Shown: positions 27,868 to 36,013, counted from the first letter of the stretch. The stretch: 64,000 nucleotides of DNA from Paenibacillus sp. 1011MAR3C5 (GCF_003591485.1 NZ_QZCF01000009.1:124001-188000), one strand, 5' to 3'. Notes: generated from the letters alone by a model not told the origin. Made by a program: numbers and translations.

Positions 27868-28575
27868 TTGCTTACTATCGAACAGTTAACAAAGCGCCGT
27901 GGATCGCACAATATCCTAAACGGCATTAGCTTACAAGCTAAGCCTGGTCGCGTGACCGGGTTCCTCGGTCCCAATGGCGCAGGGAAAAGTTCTACTCTGC
28001 GAATCCTATTGGGACTTGACCGAGCCACATCAGGCACTGCGCTGATCAATGGTATGCCATACGCCCAGCTTGCCGATCCGCTGACGACCGTTGGGGCCGT
28101 ATTTGACGGATCGGGAGCGCATCGGTTGCGCACAGGGCGAGCGCATTTGAACTGGATTGTCAGGTCCGCAGGGCTTCCGCGTTCTCGGATCAATGAAGTC
28201 CTCGAAATTGTAGGGCTTGCGCATGCTGCCTCGAAGAGGGTTGGCAGTTATTCTCTTGGTATGGCGCGGCGACTAGGCTTGGCTGCCGCGCTGCTTGGCG
28301 ATCCGGAGATTTTGATATTGGACGAGCCTACGAATGGGCTTGACCCCGAGGGAATCCGTTGGATCAGGACGTTTCTCCGTGAACGTGCGGCATCTGGGCG
28401 TACCGTATTATTATCGAGTCATCTGATGGGGGAAACCGCCGAAACGGTAGACGACATTGTTATTCTCAATAAGGGGCACATTGTGGCAAGCGGTACGCTT
28501 ACCGAGATCATTGGTTCCCATAAGACATTAGAAGATGCCTTCTTCGCTTTTACCACGAGGAGGGACATCTCATGA
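27868..28575 (+). CDS. ABC transporter ATP-binding protein
   Basis: About 235 residues. TTG 27868 has AAGGAAGG 8 bases upstream; GTG 27859 overlaps the SD. Walker A GPNGAGKSS, signature YSLGMARRLGL, Walker B ILILDEPTNGLDP, H-loop LLSSH. The 84-base gap after the kinase contains the inverted repeat GGTTC...GAACC (27822-27841), a possible operator. Two permease genes follow at overlap distance. Confidence 0.9.
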   Translation: MLTIEQLTKRRGSHNILNGISLQAKPGRVTGFLGPNGAGKSSTLRILLGLDRATSGTALINGMPYAQLADPLTTVGAVFDGSGAHRLRTGRAHLNWIVRSAGLPRSRINEVLEIVGLAHAASKRVGSYSLGMARRLGLAAALLGDPEILILDEPTNGLDPEGIRWIRTFLRERAASGRTVLLSSHLMGETAETVDDIVILNKGHIVASGTLTEIIGSHKTLEDAFFAFTTRRDIS

Positions 28576-29339
28576 AAAAAGCGCTTGCCGCAGAGTTTTC
28601 AAAGCTTCTCTCTTTACCCACCATATGGATCGCAGTTGTGGTTGGTATACTTGTTGCACCTGCAATTGCCGTAATCCGCTCCTTTCAGGAGCTTTCCGAA
28701 ATCGCAAAAGGCGTTCAAACAGCGGTCGAATACCCTATCGGTTTTGAAGAGTTGGGGTTCGGTATTATGGGTGTTATTATTATTGGCGTTATAGCAATCA
28801 GCAGTGAGTACTTCACTGAGAGTGAAGAATCCGGCAGCGGCGGACGTCAGATGACGACCAGTTTGACCGCCAACCCGTCTCGAATTCGTTTTCTGCTGTC
28901 GAAAGCGACTGCCGTTGCAGCAGTTAGCGCCATTCTCGCCATCATCGCGATCACTCTCACAATGATTGTGGTTCAGATCATTCTTGTGGAGCATGCTCCT
29001 GCGTTTGGGACTACCGATATTTTCCGGCTTATCGGCGTTGTATGCTATTGGGTGCTTACCGCACTTTTGGCTTTAGGATTTACGCTCCTGACTCGGCACG
29101 CCGCTCTGCCGCTAGCCGTTTTGATGCTGAATAGCTCCGTCATGACCGTGACTTATTTGCTGACCCGCATCACCCCTTTGGCGAACTATCTGCCGGATAT
29201 GGCCGGAATTCGCATGTTTCATGAAATCAAAGATGCCGGTAGTACACTCACACCGCTTGAGGGCGGTGCAGTTATGGCGGCTTGGGTGACAGCGTTGTTG
29301 CTCATTGGAACGATTACCTTTTGCCGGAGGGATGTATGA
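28572..29339 (+). CDS. ABC-2 type permease (first of a pair)
   Basis: 255 residues, ATG in an ATGA overlap with the ATPase, SD AGGAGGGA. Six membrane segments; the segment IISSEYFTESEESGSGGRQM near residue 80 (visible as AISSEYFTES) corresponds to the conserved region before helix 3 of this family. Half of a heterodimeric channel with the next gene. Confidence 0.85.
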   Translation: MKKALAAEFSKLLSLPTIWIAVVVGILVAPAIAVIRSFQELSEIAKGVQTAVEYPIGFEELGFGIMGVIIIGVIAISSEYFTESEESGSGGRQMTTSLTANPSRIRFLLSKATAVAAVSAILAIIAITLTMIVVQIILVEHAPAFGTTDIFRLIGVVCYWVLTALLALGFTLLTRHAALPLAVLMLNSSVMTVTYLLTRITPLANYLPDMAGIRMFHEIKDAGSTLTPLEGGAVMAAWVTALLLIGTITFCRRDV

Positions 29340-30100
29340 GTACGTTGATCACTCGGACGTATAGTCAAGAAATGTGTCGGGCGATTAAGGCGGAGTTGTC
29401 AAAGCTATGTTCGCTGCCGATTACATGGTTCACCCTCGGCGGTACCTTTATCGTCAATTTTATTCTGGCTTACGCTTTCTCAAACGCCGGACTGCAGGGC
29501 TTAACCTCTATACAGAGCACGCTGGAAATCGGGTTGGCTTCTGTCAGCTATTCGCAAGCGGGACTTATGATCTTTGGCATACTGACCGTTTGCTCCGAAT
29601 ATAACGGCGGTCAGATTCGCACAACACTGACGGCAATGCCGCGGCGAGGCATCCAGATTTTCGCGGCGTTATTCGCGCTGACAGTCGTGCTCATCCCTGC
29701 TGCATTCGTTGTATCATCCTCTGGAGTTCTGCTAACTCATATTATTAATGGAGATGCCGGGGCCCCTATTGTAGGGGGGAATCTCGTGTCCGCCATGCTG
29801 GGAGTAAGCGCATACCTCACGTTGACTGCACTGATCAGTGCGGCAATCGGAGTTGTTCTGCGCCGGATGCTCCCTGCGCTCGCTATCATACTCGGCTATT
29901 ACTTCATAGCGGGTCCGCTTATACGGGACCAAACAGATTTCGCCATGTATCTTCCGGATACGGCAGGTATTGTGATGTGGTTTCCGCAGCCCGATCATGC
30001 AAGTGCGCTCACCCCGGTGCAAGGCGGCATCCTTTTGGGTGCTTGGACATTTGCCGCAATCATCATTGCTGCGACTGTATACCGAAAGCGAGATGTGTGA
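29336..30100 (+). CDS. ABC-2 type permease (second of a pair)
   Basis: 254 residues from ATG 29336, overlapping the previous stop; a longer frame from 29282 is not supported. CSEYNGGQIRTTLTAMPRRG aligns with the SEY...G..MTTSLTANPSR region of the first permease, showing the two are paralogous. Last gene of the RR-HK-ABC-permease-permease operon. Confidence 0.85.
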   Translation: MSTLITRTYSQEMCRAIKAELSKLCSLPITWFTLGGTFIVNFILAYAFSNAGLQGLTSIQSTLEIGLASVSYSQAGLMIFGILTVCSEYNGGQIRTTLTAMPRRGIQIFAALFALTVVLIPAAFVVSSSGVLLTHIINGDAGAPIVGGNLVSAMLGVSAYLTLTALISAAIGVVLRRMLPALAIILGYYFIAGPLIRDQTDFAMYLPDTAGIVMWFPQPDHASALTPVQGGILLGAWTFAAIIIAATVYRKRDV

Positions 30101-30104
30101 ATCA

Positions 30105-30320
30105 TTTTTTTGCGGAGGCGAGCGAACTTCGTCAGCTTATAATCAGGATTCGGACATCTCATGATGACAGTGAGAAAGGCAAGCTGTATCGAAACTTGGC
30201 TCTGCCAAAAATGCATCTAACGCAACCTGATAAGGATTGCGTTTATTATTTGGTGATTACCAAAGGGAAGATATCCTCCTACAGGTTTGCCCGCGCGAAA
30301 TACATGTATGCTCACTGGGA
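30105..30320 (+). repeat. Dispersed element copy behind the ABC operon
   Basis: Core at 30127-30205 (CTTCGTCAGCTTATAATCAG, then GGATTCGGACATCTCATG) and hairpin arm AAGCTGTATC, terminator 30219-30243, then GATTACCAAAGGG and GGTTTGCCCGCGCG modules. The same order as at 23466-23630. Confidence 0.8.
30219..30246 (+). terminator. Terminator of the AACGCAACC family
   Basis: AACGCAACC (30219-30227) pairs with GGATTGCGTT (30234-30243) with a bulged A, then TTATTATTT. Probably ends the permease transcript. Confidence 0.75.
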
Positions 30321-30323
30321 CTG

Positions 30324-30791
30324 CTATCGTTGCTCCAACTGCTCAACTACACTCCCTGGTCCAGCAAATACAGACCCGCCACTTTGAACCGTCTTCCGTA
30401 TAAGCTGAATCAAACTGTCCTTGTCCATCGGGATATCGGCTAACGCAGCAAAGGTTTCTGCGGTTTCGGGTTCATACTTCGCTCCCCAGGCGGATAATTC
30501 CCATAGGACCGGCAACAAATCCAACCCGGCCTCCGTTAATGCATACAGGTCTTTTCTTTTGTCAGTGGGATGAGGGTTCTTAGTAATCAGTCCCATCGCT
30601 TCAAGACGGGACAAGCGATTCGTTAGAATATTTCTGGCAATTCCTTCATCCGAGGCAAGGAATTCCCCGAACGTTCTCTTTCCTGCAAATAGGATATCCC
30701 TGATGATCAGCAGTGACCAGGAGTCGCCTAACAGATCTAGAGAAAATGAGATCGGACAATCCGATCTTCTTTGTGGTTTGGAATCTCGCAT
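30324..30791 (-). CDS. HxlR family transcriptional regulator
   Basis: 155 residues, SD GGGAGG. CPISFSLDLLGDSWSLLIIRDILFAG and RTFGEFLASDEGIARNILTNRLSRLE are the HxlR/DUF24 winged helix, starting with the usual Cys (residue about 12). C-terminal extension of ~45 residues. Divergent from a YCII-domain/DinB pair, which it may control. Confidence 0.92.
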   Translation of the reverse strand: MRDSKPQRRSDCPISFSLDLLGDSWSLLIIRDILFAGKRTFGEFLASDEGIARNILTNRLSRLEAMGLITKNPHPTDKRKDLYALTEAGLDLLPVLWELSAWGAKYEPETAETFAALADIPMDKDSLIQLIRKTVQSGGSVFAGPGSVVEQLEQR

Positions 30792-30872
30792 AGGGCCTCC
30801 CTTGACTTCTTGAATTGATTATAATTATAATAAAGTCAGTTTCAAAATGCAACTGAAATGGAGGGGATGCAA

Positions 30873-31172
30873 TTGAAATTTATGTTGGTTTATAGAGGTG
30901 GTGTCGTTCCAGAAGATCAATTTGATCGGAATATTAATGAACTATGGGGATGGCTCGACAATCTAAAGGAAAATGGGTATGAAAAGGTTCGTTTTGCGGG
31001 AAGCGGCCGTAAAATCATTTCGCAGGATTCGATTACTGATTACTCCGGAGACTTATTCGGGGTTTCCATAATCGAAGCTGATTCTTTGGAGGAAGTGGTC
31101 TCGTTAACTTCCGATTGGCCGGAATTGCAATATGGGGGCAGGATTGAGATCGTAGAAGCGATAGGTGATTAA
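30873..31172 (+). CDS. YCII-related domain protein
   Basis: About 99 residues. TTG 30873 has GGAGGGG (30860-30866) 6 bases upstream; ATG codons at 30858 and 30867 overlap that SD. KFMLVYRGG...FAGSGRKII...FGVSIIEADSLEEVVSLTSDWP matches the YCII/DGPF fold of small dimeric proteins of unclear function. Overlaps the DinB gene region by coupling (2 bases between stop and start). Confidence 0.8.
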   Translation: MKFMLVYRGGVVPEDQFDRNINELWGWLDNLKENGYEKVRFAGSGRKIISQDSITDYSGDLFGVSIIEADSLEEVVSLTSDWPELQYGGRIEIVEAIGD

Positions 31173-31173
31173 C

Positions 31174-31641
31174 ATGTCCGATACCTATATATTGAATTTG
31201 TTTGCAGATCTAAGAAAACAAATATTGAGTGTGATAACGAGACTGTCAAAGGGTCAAATGGAGCACATTCCTAAAGGCTTCAATAACAATCTCCATTGGC
31301 AAGCCGGACATGTGCTGACGATAACGGATGAATTAATATTTGAGTTTTCGGGCGTGGGGGCAAGGATGCCACAGTACTATAGAGCTTATTTTGCTTCAGG
31401 CACAAGTCCCTCAAGCTGGCTGGGCCAACCGCCAGGGATTGATACAATTCTTAGGGAATTGGAGAATCAGATGGTGGAAATAGGCAAGAAGTATGACGGT
31501 CTGCTGGCGCAGCCTGTAGCAGATGCGAATAACTTTCTTCAAGCAAGTGTTATCGGCGAACTTTTCCATGTTCTAATTGCCCATGAAAGTACGCATCTAG
31601 GAATGATCATTGCGATGGACAAGGTTTTGCAGCATGAATAA
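31174..31641 (+). CDS. DinB/YfiT-like superfamily protein
   Basis: 155 residues from ATG 31174. Four-helix-bundle pattern with NNLHWQAGHVLTITDELIFEF and FHVLIAHESTHLGMIIAMDK; the His residues (HWQ.GH, H..TH) fit the metal-binding triad of DinB-like bacillithiol-dependent proteins. Co-transcribed with the YCII gene. Substrate unknown. Confidence 0.82.
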   Translation: MSDTYILNLFADLRKQILSVITRLSKGQMEHIPKGFNNNLHWQAGHVLTITDELIFEFSGVGARMPQYYRAYFASGTSPSSWLGQPPGIDTILRELENQMVEIGKKYDGLLAQPVADANNFLQASVIGELFHVLIAHESTHLGMIIAMDKVLQHE

Positions 31642-31687
31642 ATGGGTTACGTACCGCTGCAACAATCTGTGTTCAGTCATGCAAAAA

Positions 31688-31719
31688 AGCGATGAGAAGA
31701 AATAAATTCTCATCGCTTT
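31688..31719. terminator. Bidirectional terminator between DinB and phosphotransferase genes
   Basis: AGCGATGAGAA (31688-31698) and TTCTCATCGCT (31707-31717) form a perfect 11-bp stem; A-run on the left and TTTC on the right serve both convergent genes. Confidence 0.85.
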
Positions 31720-31747
31720 CGTCGCAACCTGCGGTACTACAAAAAGG

Positions 31748-32821
31748 CTATATATCCCGTTTTACATATTCAAAGGGATTTTCACACGAATACATTTCAT
31801 CGAAAAATCCCCTATACGGGATGTCGTCTTCCAGACATTTGATGCGATACGACAACTCCTCGTCACATTCTGGATCCTCGCAGTTGTTACTCATGACCTC
31901 GAATGTATCTACAATCCCTTCCATGAGGGTAGCTTTTAAAAACAAAGGAAACTTATCCAGCATCGAATTGTCGATGTCAGTTTCGGATCTGTATCCATCG
32001 ATGACCGTTGCGAAATAATCATCCATAAACTTCTTGCGCTTGCCGGCGTCTGGTTCGAACTGAATCCAGCCCACACCGTTGGTCCAGAGATCTGTCAGAT
32101 CATACATATACCAGCCGAAACATGAATTATCGAAATCATATACCGTGATTTGCCCGTTATCAAAATCAATCGAATAATTCCCATCATTGAGATCAAAATG
32201 GAGCATCCCATAAGACTCACGGTCCATATCCAACTCTTCTAAGGATTTCAAAAGCTCTACCATCTTCTCCTTAAGCAGAGATAATGAGTCCGGTATCAGC
32301 TTGTCGATATATTCGGCATTATATTTATCAAAAAAACTGTACCGTCGATGAACGGGGGTATAGCCCTTCGATATTTCGTGCAGCTTCCCCAGCACCTTCC
32401 CGCAATTATAAAAATACTCGGAAAGCGGGACGCCTTCCCGGTATTGATAGTGGTTTTCGACCATCATTTTTCCCTTGGCCTTTTTGAACAGGCAAATAAA
32501 AAAGGTATGCTGATGATGGACGAGCTCTTCCAGCAGATTCCCGTTCCGGGAGCTGACTACATCAGAGACACTTCCGCCATGCTCAAATAAATACCGGATA
32601 TACTCTGCTTCGGCCAGATAATCCTCCCGGCTCCTGTCAGGCAAGAAAGAGATTCTGATTATTAAAGCGTCTTCGCCATCCTTCTCACAGGTAAAAACAA
32701 CATTCCGCCCTCCGTCATGCGCAGGAATCAGCTTGAATTGATAGCCTTCCAACCCATATAGCTCAGATATTAGCGGAAGTAAATAAGCATCACTGATTTG
32801 AACAACCTCGTTATGATTTAT
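31748..32821 (-). CDS. Aminoglycoside phosphotransferase/kinase-like protein with probable AUA start
   Basis: 357 residues from ATA 32821. Catalytic MLHFDLNDGN (HxDxxxxN) and VYDFDNSCFGW (DFD) motifs of the APH/choline-kinase/CotS fold; nucleotide-binding part near the N-terminus (HDGGRNVVFTCEKDGEDALIIR). The only canonical start in frame is TTG 32752, without SD and cutting off the first strand. Upstream, NHNEVVQISDAYLLPLISEL continues the family's N-terminus, and GGAGGAGGAG (32836-32827) lies 5 bases before ATA 32821. Two mini-ORFs precede it. Resistance is not proven; many members act on small metabolites. Confidence 0.8.
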   Translation of the reverse strand: MNHNEVVQISDAYLLPLISELYGLEGYQFKLIPAHDGGRNVVFTCEKDGEDALIIRISFLPDRSREDYLAEAEYIRYLFEHGGSVSDVVSSRNGNLLEELVHHQHTFFICLFKKAKGKMMVENHYQYREGVPLSEYFYNCGKVLGKLHEISKGYTPVHRRYSFFDKYNAEYIDKLIPDSLSLLKEKMVELLKSLEELDMDRESYGMLHFDLNDGNYSIDFDNGQITVYDFDNSCFGWYMYDLTDLWTNGVGWIQFEPDAGKRKKFMDDYFATVIDGYRSETDIDNSMLDKFPLFLKATLMEGIVDTFEVMSNNCEDPECDEELSYRIKCLEDDIPYRGFFDEMYSCENPFEYVKRDI

Positions 32822-32840
32822 ACAATCTCCTCCTCCACAT
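32811..32840 (-). CDS. Mini-ORF 2 overlapping the AUA start (9 aa)
   Basis: ATG 32840 encodes MWRRRLYKS and stops at 32811. It begins inside the SD region of the phosphotransferase gene and overlaps its ATA in another frame. It has no SD of its own, so translation would need coupling to mini-ORF 1, whose stop is 2 bases upstream. Confidence 0.3.
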   Translation of the reverse strand: MWRRRLYKS

Positions 32841-32842
32841 TT

Positions 32843-32878
32843 TTACAACGACTTCCTACAAACCACCTTAATTGACAT
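32843..32878 (-). CDS. Mini-ORF 1, possible leader peptide (11 aa)
   Basis: ATG 32878 preceded by AAAGGAG (32895-32889, spacing 10) encodes MSIKVVCRKSL and ends just before the SD of the phosphotransferase gene. Position and size fit a leader peptide that controls downstream translation. No arrest motif recognised. Confidence 0.4.
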   Translation of the reverse strand: MSIKVVCRKSL

Positions 32879-33049
32879 GAATAACTCACTCCTTTCAGTT
32901 GACTTAAATTTTACCTATAAATGTTAACGGGACTCCAGGTAAACTTTATATATAATCAATTTATTGCTGCGAAGGACGCCAGATGTGCTCCAATGTCCCG
33001 GGGCTAACTCCTTTATGGACGTGCTTCCAAAATTTTATAACCAAAGCTA

Positions 33050-33078
33050 TTGACAACGCAGCTACTACGTAATACTAT
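33050..33078 (+). promoter_or_regulatory. Promoter of the PadR/DUF1048/ABC operon
   Basis: TTGACA (33050-33055), spacer 17, TACTAT (33073-33078). TACTAC (33063-33068) and GTAGTA (33086-33091) form an inverted pair across the -10, a possible PadR operator. Confidence 0.8.
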
Positions 33079-33101
33079 GTAGAGGTAGTAAGTGATACTT
33101 G

Positions 33102-33165
33102 ATACCAGTCATACAGAATACCAGTCATACAGAATACCAGTCATACAGAATACCAGTCATACAGA
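33102..33165 (+). repeat. Four perfect 16-bp tandem repeats
   Basis: The unit ATACCAGTCATACAGA occurs four times without mismatch (33102, 33118, 33134, 33150). It lies in the 5' leader of the PadR operon, between promoter and start codon, ending about 20 bases before the gene. Perfect identity suggests recent expansion by slippage. Confidence 0.95.
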
Positions 33166-33185
33166 ATAGCAAAGGAATGATGAGG

Positions 33186-33512
33186 TTGGAAAACTTAACG
33201 GAAATGCTAAAAGGCGTGCTGGAGGGCTGCATTCTTGAAATCATTAGCCGCGATGAAACCTACGGCTACGAAATTACGCGGCAGCTGAACGCTCTCGGCT
33301 TCCAGGATGTGGTGGAGGGAACCGTGTACACGATCCTAGTCCGGCTAGAAAAAAATAAGCTGGTAGAGACCACCAAGAAGCCCTCCGATATGGGGCCGCC
33401 GAGAAAGTTCTTCACGCTCAACGACGCAGGGCGCAAGGAGCTGCAGAATTTCTGGGAAAGATGGGAGTTCGTATCCTCAAAAATGAATGAGTTAAAGGAG
33501 AGAAAACAATGA
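33186..33512 (+). CDS. PadR family transcriptional regulator
   Basis: 108 residues from TTG 33186 (MENLTEMLKGVLEGC), with AAAGGA 9 bases upstream. ATG 33177 and 33180 are too close to that SD, and the open frame to 33099 only translates the tandem repeats. Winged helix: GCILEIISRDETYGYEITRQ, GTVYTILVRLEKNKLVETT, wing GPPRKFFTLNDAG. Controls, by family precedent, the adjacent export genes and itself. Stop overlaps the next start (ATGA). Confidence 0.88.
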   Translation: MENLTEMLKGVLEGCILEIISRDETYGYEITRQLNALGFQDVVEGTVYTILVRLEKNKLVETTKKPSDMGPPRKFFTLNDAGRKELQNFWERWEFVSSKMNELKERKQ

Positions 33513-33856
33513 ACTTTTGGGAGAAAATCACGGGAAGTGACATGACTAAACAATATAAAGCGTTTGAAGCGCGGGCCAATCTGCTGCCGGCTGATTATCA
33601 AGCGGCATGGGAAAGCATAAAGACCCATCTTTGGCAGCACTCCGATTTCACCGGACGCAACCTTATGCCCATTCTTGACGGTGTGCTTGGCCTGCTCGAA
33701 GAAACGGCGGCGGACGGCCAGAGTGTCGGGGAGGTTCTGGGTGATGACATCAAAGGCTTCTGTTCAGCGTTAGTTGGTGACGAAGGGGCAAAGTCTTACC
33801 GCGACAAGTGGCGCGCGCAGCTCAATCATAATATCGCCAAAAAATTAGGCAAATAG
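33509..33856 (+). CDS. DUF1048 domain protein (first copy)
   Basis: 115 residues, SD AAAGGAGAG. All-helical, no membrane segment or Cys. KAFEARANLLPADYQAAWESIKTHLW aligns with the next gene's RVKALPQDYRIVYKEIQKYLF. Small DUF1048 proteins commonly stand between padR and ABC exporter genes; function unknown. Confidence 0.85.
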   Translation: MNFWEKITGSDMTKQYKAFEARANLLPADYQAAWESIKTHLWQHSDFTGRNLMPILDGVLGLLEETAADGQSVGEVLGDDIKGFCSALVGDEGAKSYRDKWRAQLNHNIAKKLGK

Positions 33857-33868
33857 GAGGAAAATAAA

Positions 33869-34219
33869 ATGAGCATACAAGATATCATCCAAGGCAAAAA
33901 AGAATGGCGCGCGCATGTGGCGCGTGTCAAAGCGCTCCCGCAAGATTATCGAATTGTGTACAAGGAGATTCAAAAATATCTCTTCAAGGTTGGCCCTGTT
34001 GAATTAAGCGAGGGGACGGGATTGCTCTCGGGGATTGTTGATCTATTTGAAGAAGGCGCAGCGTCGGGGAAAGGCGTGCTCGAAGTGACAGGCAGGGACG
34101 TAGCGGCTTTCTGCGACGAACTCATCAAGGATTCCAAAACTCACGCTGATCTCTACCAAGAAACGGTTGACCAAAAGATGAACAAGGCCATGAAAAAAGT
34201 TACGGATAAATTAAAGTAA
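33869..34219 (+). CDS. DUF1048 domain protein (second copy)
   Basis: 116 residues, SD AGGAGG, 12 bases after the first copy. Same helical pattern: GLLSGIVDLFEEGAASGKGV corresponds to GVLGLLEETAADGQSVGEV, and FCDELI to FCSALV. Tandem duplication with divergence, perhaps forming a heterodimer. Confidence 0.85.
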   Translation: MSIQDIIQGKKEWRAHVARVKALPQDYRIVYKEIQKYLFKVGPVELSEGTGLLSGIVDLFEEGAASGKGVLEVTGRDVAAFCDELIKDSKTHADLYQETVDQKMNKAMKKVTDKLK

Positions 34220-34231
34220 GGGGGGATTCGC

Positions 34232-34990
34232 ATGGGAGCAGCAATTGAAGTGAAAGGCCTGCGAAAGTCTTTCAAGGACAAAGAAGTTCTGAAGGGCGTC
34301 GATTTAGAAGTGAAGCAAGGTGAGATATTCGCCCTGCTTGGCTCCAACGGCGCGGGCAAGACGACGATTGTTAAAGTCCTTACCACGCTGCTTGCGCAGG
34401 ACGGAGGAACTGCCATCGTGGACGGCTATGACGTTGCGTCAAAGTCCGATCGTGTAAGGCATTCGATCAGCCTGACCGGCCAGTTCGCCGCCGTGGACGA
34501 GATTTTGACCGGGAGGGAAAATCTCATCATGATTGCGAAGCTGCGGCATCTCGATCATCCGCGTCAGGTGGCGGATAACATGCTGCAACGCTTTGGATTG
34601 ACAGAAGCCGCCGATCGCAAGCCGTCCACTTATTCGGGCGGCATGCGCCGCAGGCTCGATATCGCTTTGAGCCTTGTAGGAAATCCGCGGATTATCTTCC
34701 TCGACGAGCCGACAACCGGGCTTGATCCCGAGGCGCGTATTGAGGTTTGGAAGATTGTCAGGGAGCTTGCCGACGGAGGCACGACGATATTCCTGACTAC
34801 GCAATATCTTGAGGAAGCCGAGCAACTGGCAGATCAGATTGCCATCCTGCATGAGGGCAGGATTATTGCGGGAGGCACGCTTGAGGAGCTGAAAAAGCTA
34901 TTCCCGCCCGCCAAGGCGGAATATGTGGAGAAACAGCCGACATTAGAGGAGATATTCCTCGCCATCATCGGCAAAAGGGAGGCGAACTAA
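34232..34990 (+). CDS. ABC transporter ATP-binding protein (DrrA-like)
   Basis: 252 residues, SD AAGGGGGG. Walker A GSNGAGKTT, signature YSGGMRRRLDI, Walker B IIFLDEPTTGLDPEAR, H-loop FLTTQYLEEAE with Gln in place of the usual His, as in DrrA of drug exporters. Couples ATP hydrolysis to the following permease, whose start is immediate. Confidence 0.9.
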   Translation: MGAAIEVKGLRKSFKDKEVLKGVDLEVKQGEIFALLGSNGAGKTTIVKVLTTLLAQDGGTAIVDGYDVASKSDRVRHSISLTGQFAAVDEILTGRENLIMIAKLRHLDHPRQVADNMLQRFGLTEAADRKPSTYSGGMRRRLDIALSLVGNPRIIFLDEPTTGLDPEARIEVWKIVRELADGGTTIFLTTQYLEEAEQLADQIAILHEGRIIAGGTLEELKKLFPPAKAEYVEKQPTLEEIFLAIIGKREAN

Positions 34991-35761
34991 ATGGAGACTG
35001 CAAAAAACTACTTTTTCAGCGATATGCGAGTCATGCTAGGGCGTTCCATGCGCCATGTGTTCCGCAGTATGGACACCATTATCACGGTCTGCATCACTCC
35101 GATTGCGATGATGCTGCTATTCGTCTATGTGTTAGGAGGCGCAATCCAGACCGGTACGGAAAACTATGTGAACTACCTGTTGCCAGGCATTCTGCTAATT
35201 GCGATTGCAAGCGGGATATCCTATACGGCTTACCGCTTGTTCCTGGATAAGCAACGGGGCATCATTGAGCGGTTTCACTCCATGCCGATCGCGCGTTCCA
35301 CTGTGCTGTGGGGGCATGTGCTGACCTCGGTCGTATCCAACGCCATTTCTGTAGTTGTCATTATTCTTGTAGCGCTCCTTATGGGCTTCCGTTCATCGGC
35401 TGGGATCATGTCTTGGCTTGCCGTAGCCGGTATACTCGCACTGTTCACGTTGGCTTTGACCTGGATCGCGGCGCTTGCCGGTCTGTCCGCAAAAACGGTA
35501 GAAGGTGCAAGCGCGTTTTCTTACCCCCTAATTTTCCTGCCCTTCATCAGCTCGGCGTTTGTGCCGACGGAGTCGATGCCGATGGCCGTCCGCGTCTTTG
35601 CCGAAAACCAGCCGGTAACCTCAATCGTATCAGCTATACGCGCATTGCTCGCCGAACAGCCTGTCGGCAATGATATTTGGATTGCGTTAGCATGGTGCTT
35701 AGGGATACTGATCGTCGCATATTTCTTCGCGATGCGGGCATACAAACGCAAAGCCGTTTAA
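34991..35761 (+). CDS. ABC-2 type permease (DrrB-like)
   Basis: 256 residues starting on the base after the ATPase stop. Six membrane segments; FVPTESMPMAVRVFAENQPVT near residue 195 is the typical motif of the DrrB/ABC-2 drug exporters, and TAYRLFLDKQRGIIERFHSM matches the ABC-2 core. Final gene of the PadR operon; exported drug unknown. Confidence 0.9.
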   Translation: METAKNYFFSDMRVMLGRSMRHVFRSMDTIITVCITPIAMMLLFVYVLGGAIQTGTENYVNYLLPGILLIAIASGISYTAYRLFLDKQRGIIERFHSMPIARSTVLWGHVLTSVVSNAISVVVIILVALLMGFRSSAGIMSWLAVAGILALFTLALTWIAALAGLSAKTVEGASAFSYPLIFLPFISSAFVPTESMPMAVRVFAENQPVTSIVSAIRALLAEQPVGNDIWIALAWCLGILIVAYFFAMRAYKRKAV

Positions 35762-35831
35762 TGGCTGCCGGCAAGATCAAGTCCTTCAGAGGTTTTGAAG
35801 ATACGGGGCATTGGAAGCCGCGTATATGCTG

Positions 35832-35860
35832 AACGCAACCTGTTAAAGGTTGCGTTTTTT
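35832..35860 (+). terminator. Terminator of the AACGCAACC family
   Basis: AACGCAACC (35832-35840) pairs with GGTTGCGTT (35848-35856), then TTTT. Ends the PadR/ABC operon. Confidence 0.9.
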
Positions 35861-36013
35861 ATTTGATTTCATTTTGAACTCTTCTGTATAGGTAGATCAT
35901 TTCTTCTTCTTTCATTACTTGCCTTGCTCGCAGAGATGTCGTTTTTCTTGCCTATTGGTGGTAACATATGGTATGTGACTAACCGATATTTTATCGTTAA
36001 CAAAGGAGAAATA

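Noticed and set aside
33102-33165. CRISPR-like array
   Set aside because: The four 16-bp units are contiguous without spacers and no cas gene is near; it is a simple tandem repeat.
33099-33185. N-terminal extension of the PadR gene through the tandem repeats
   Set aside because: No SD before 33099, and the extension only translates the repeats; PadR relatives begin with MENLTEMLKG.
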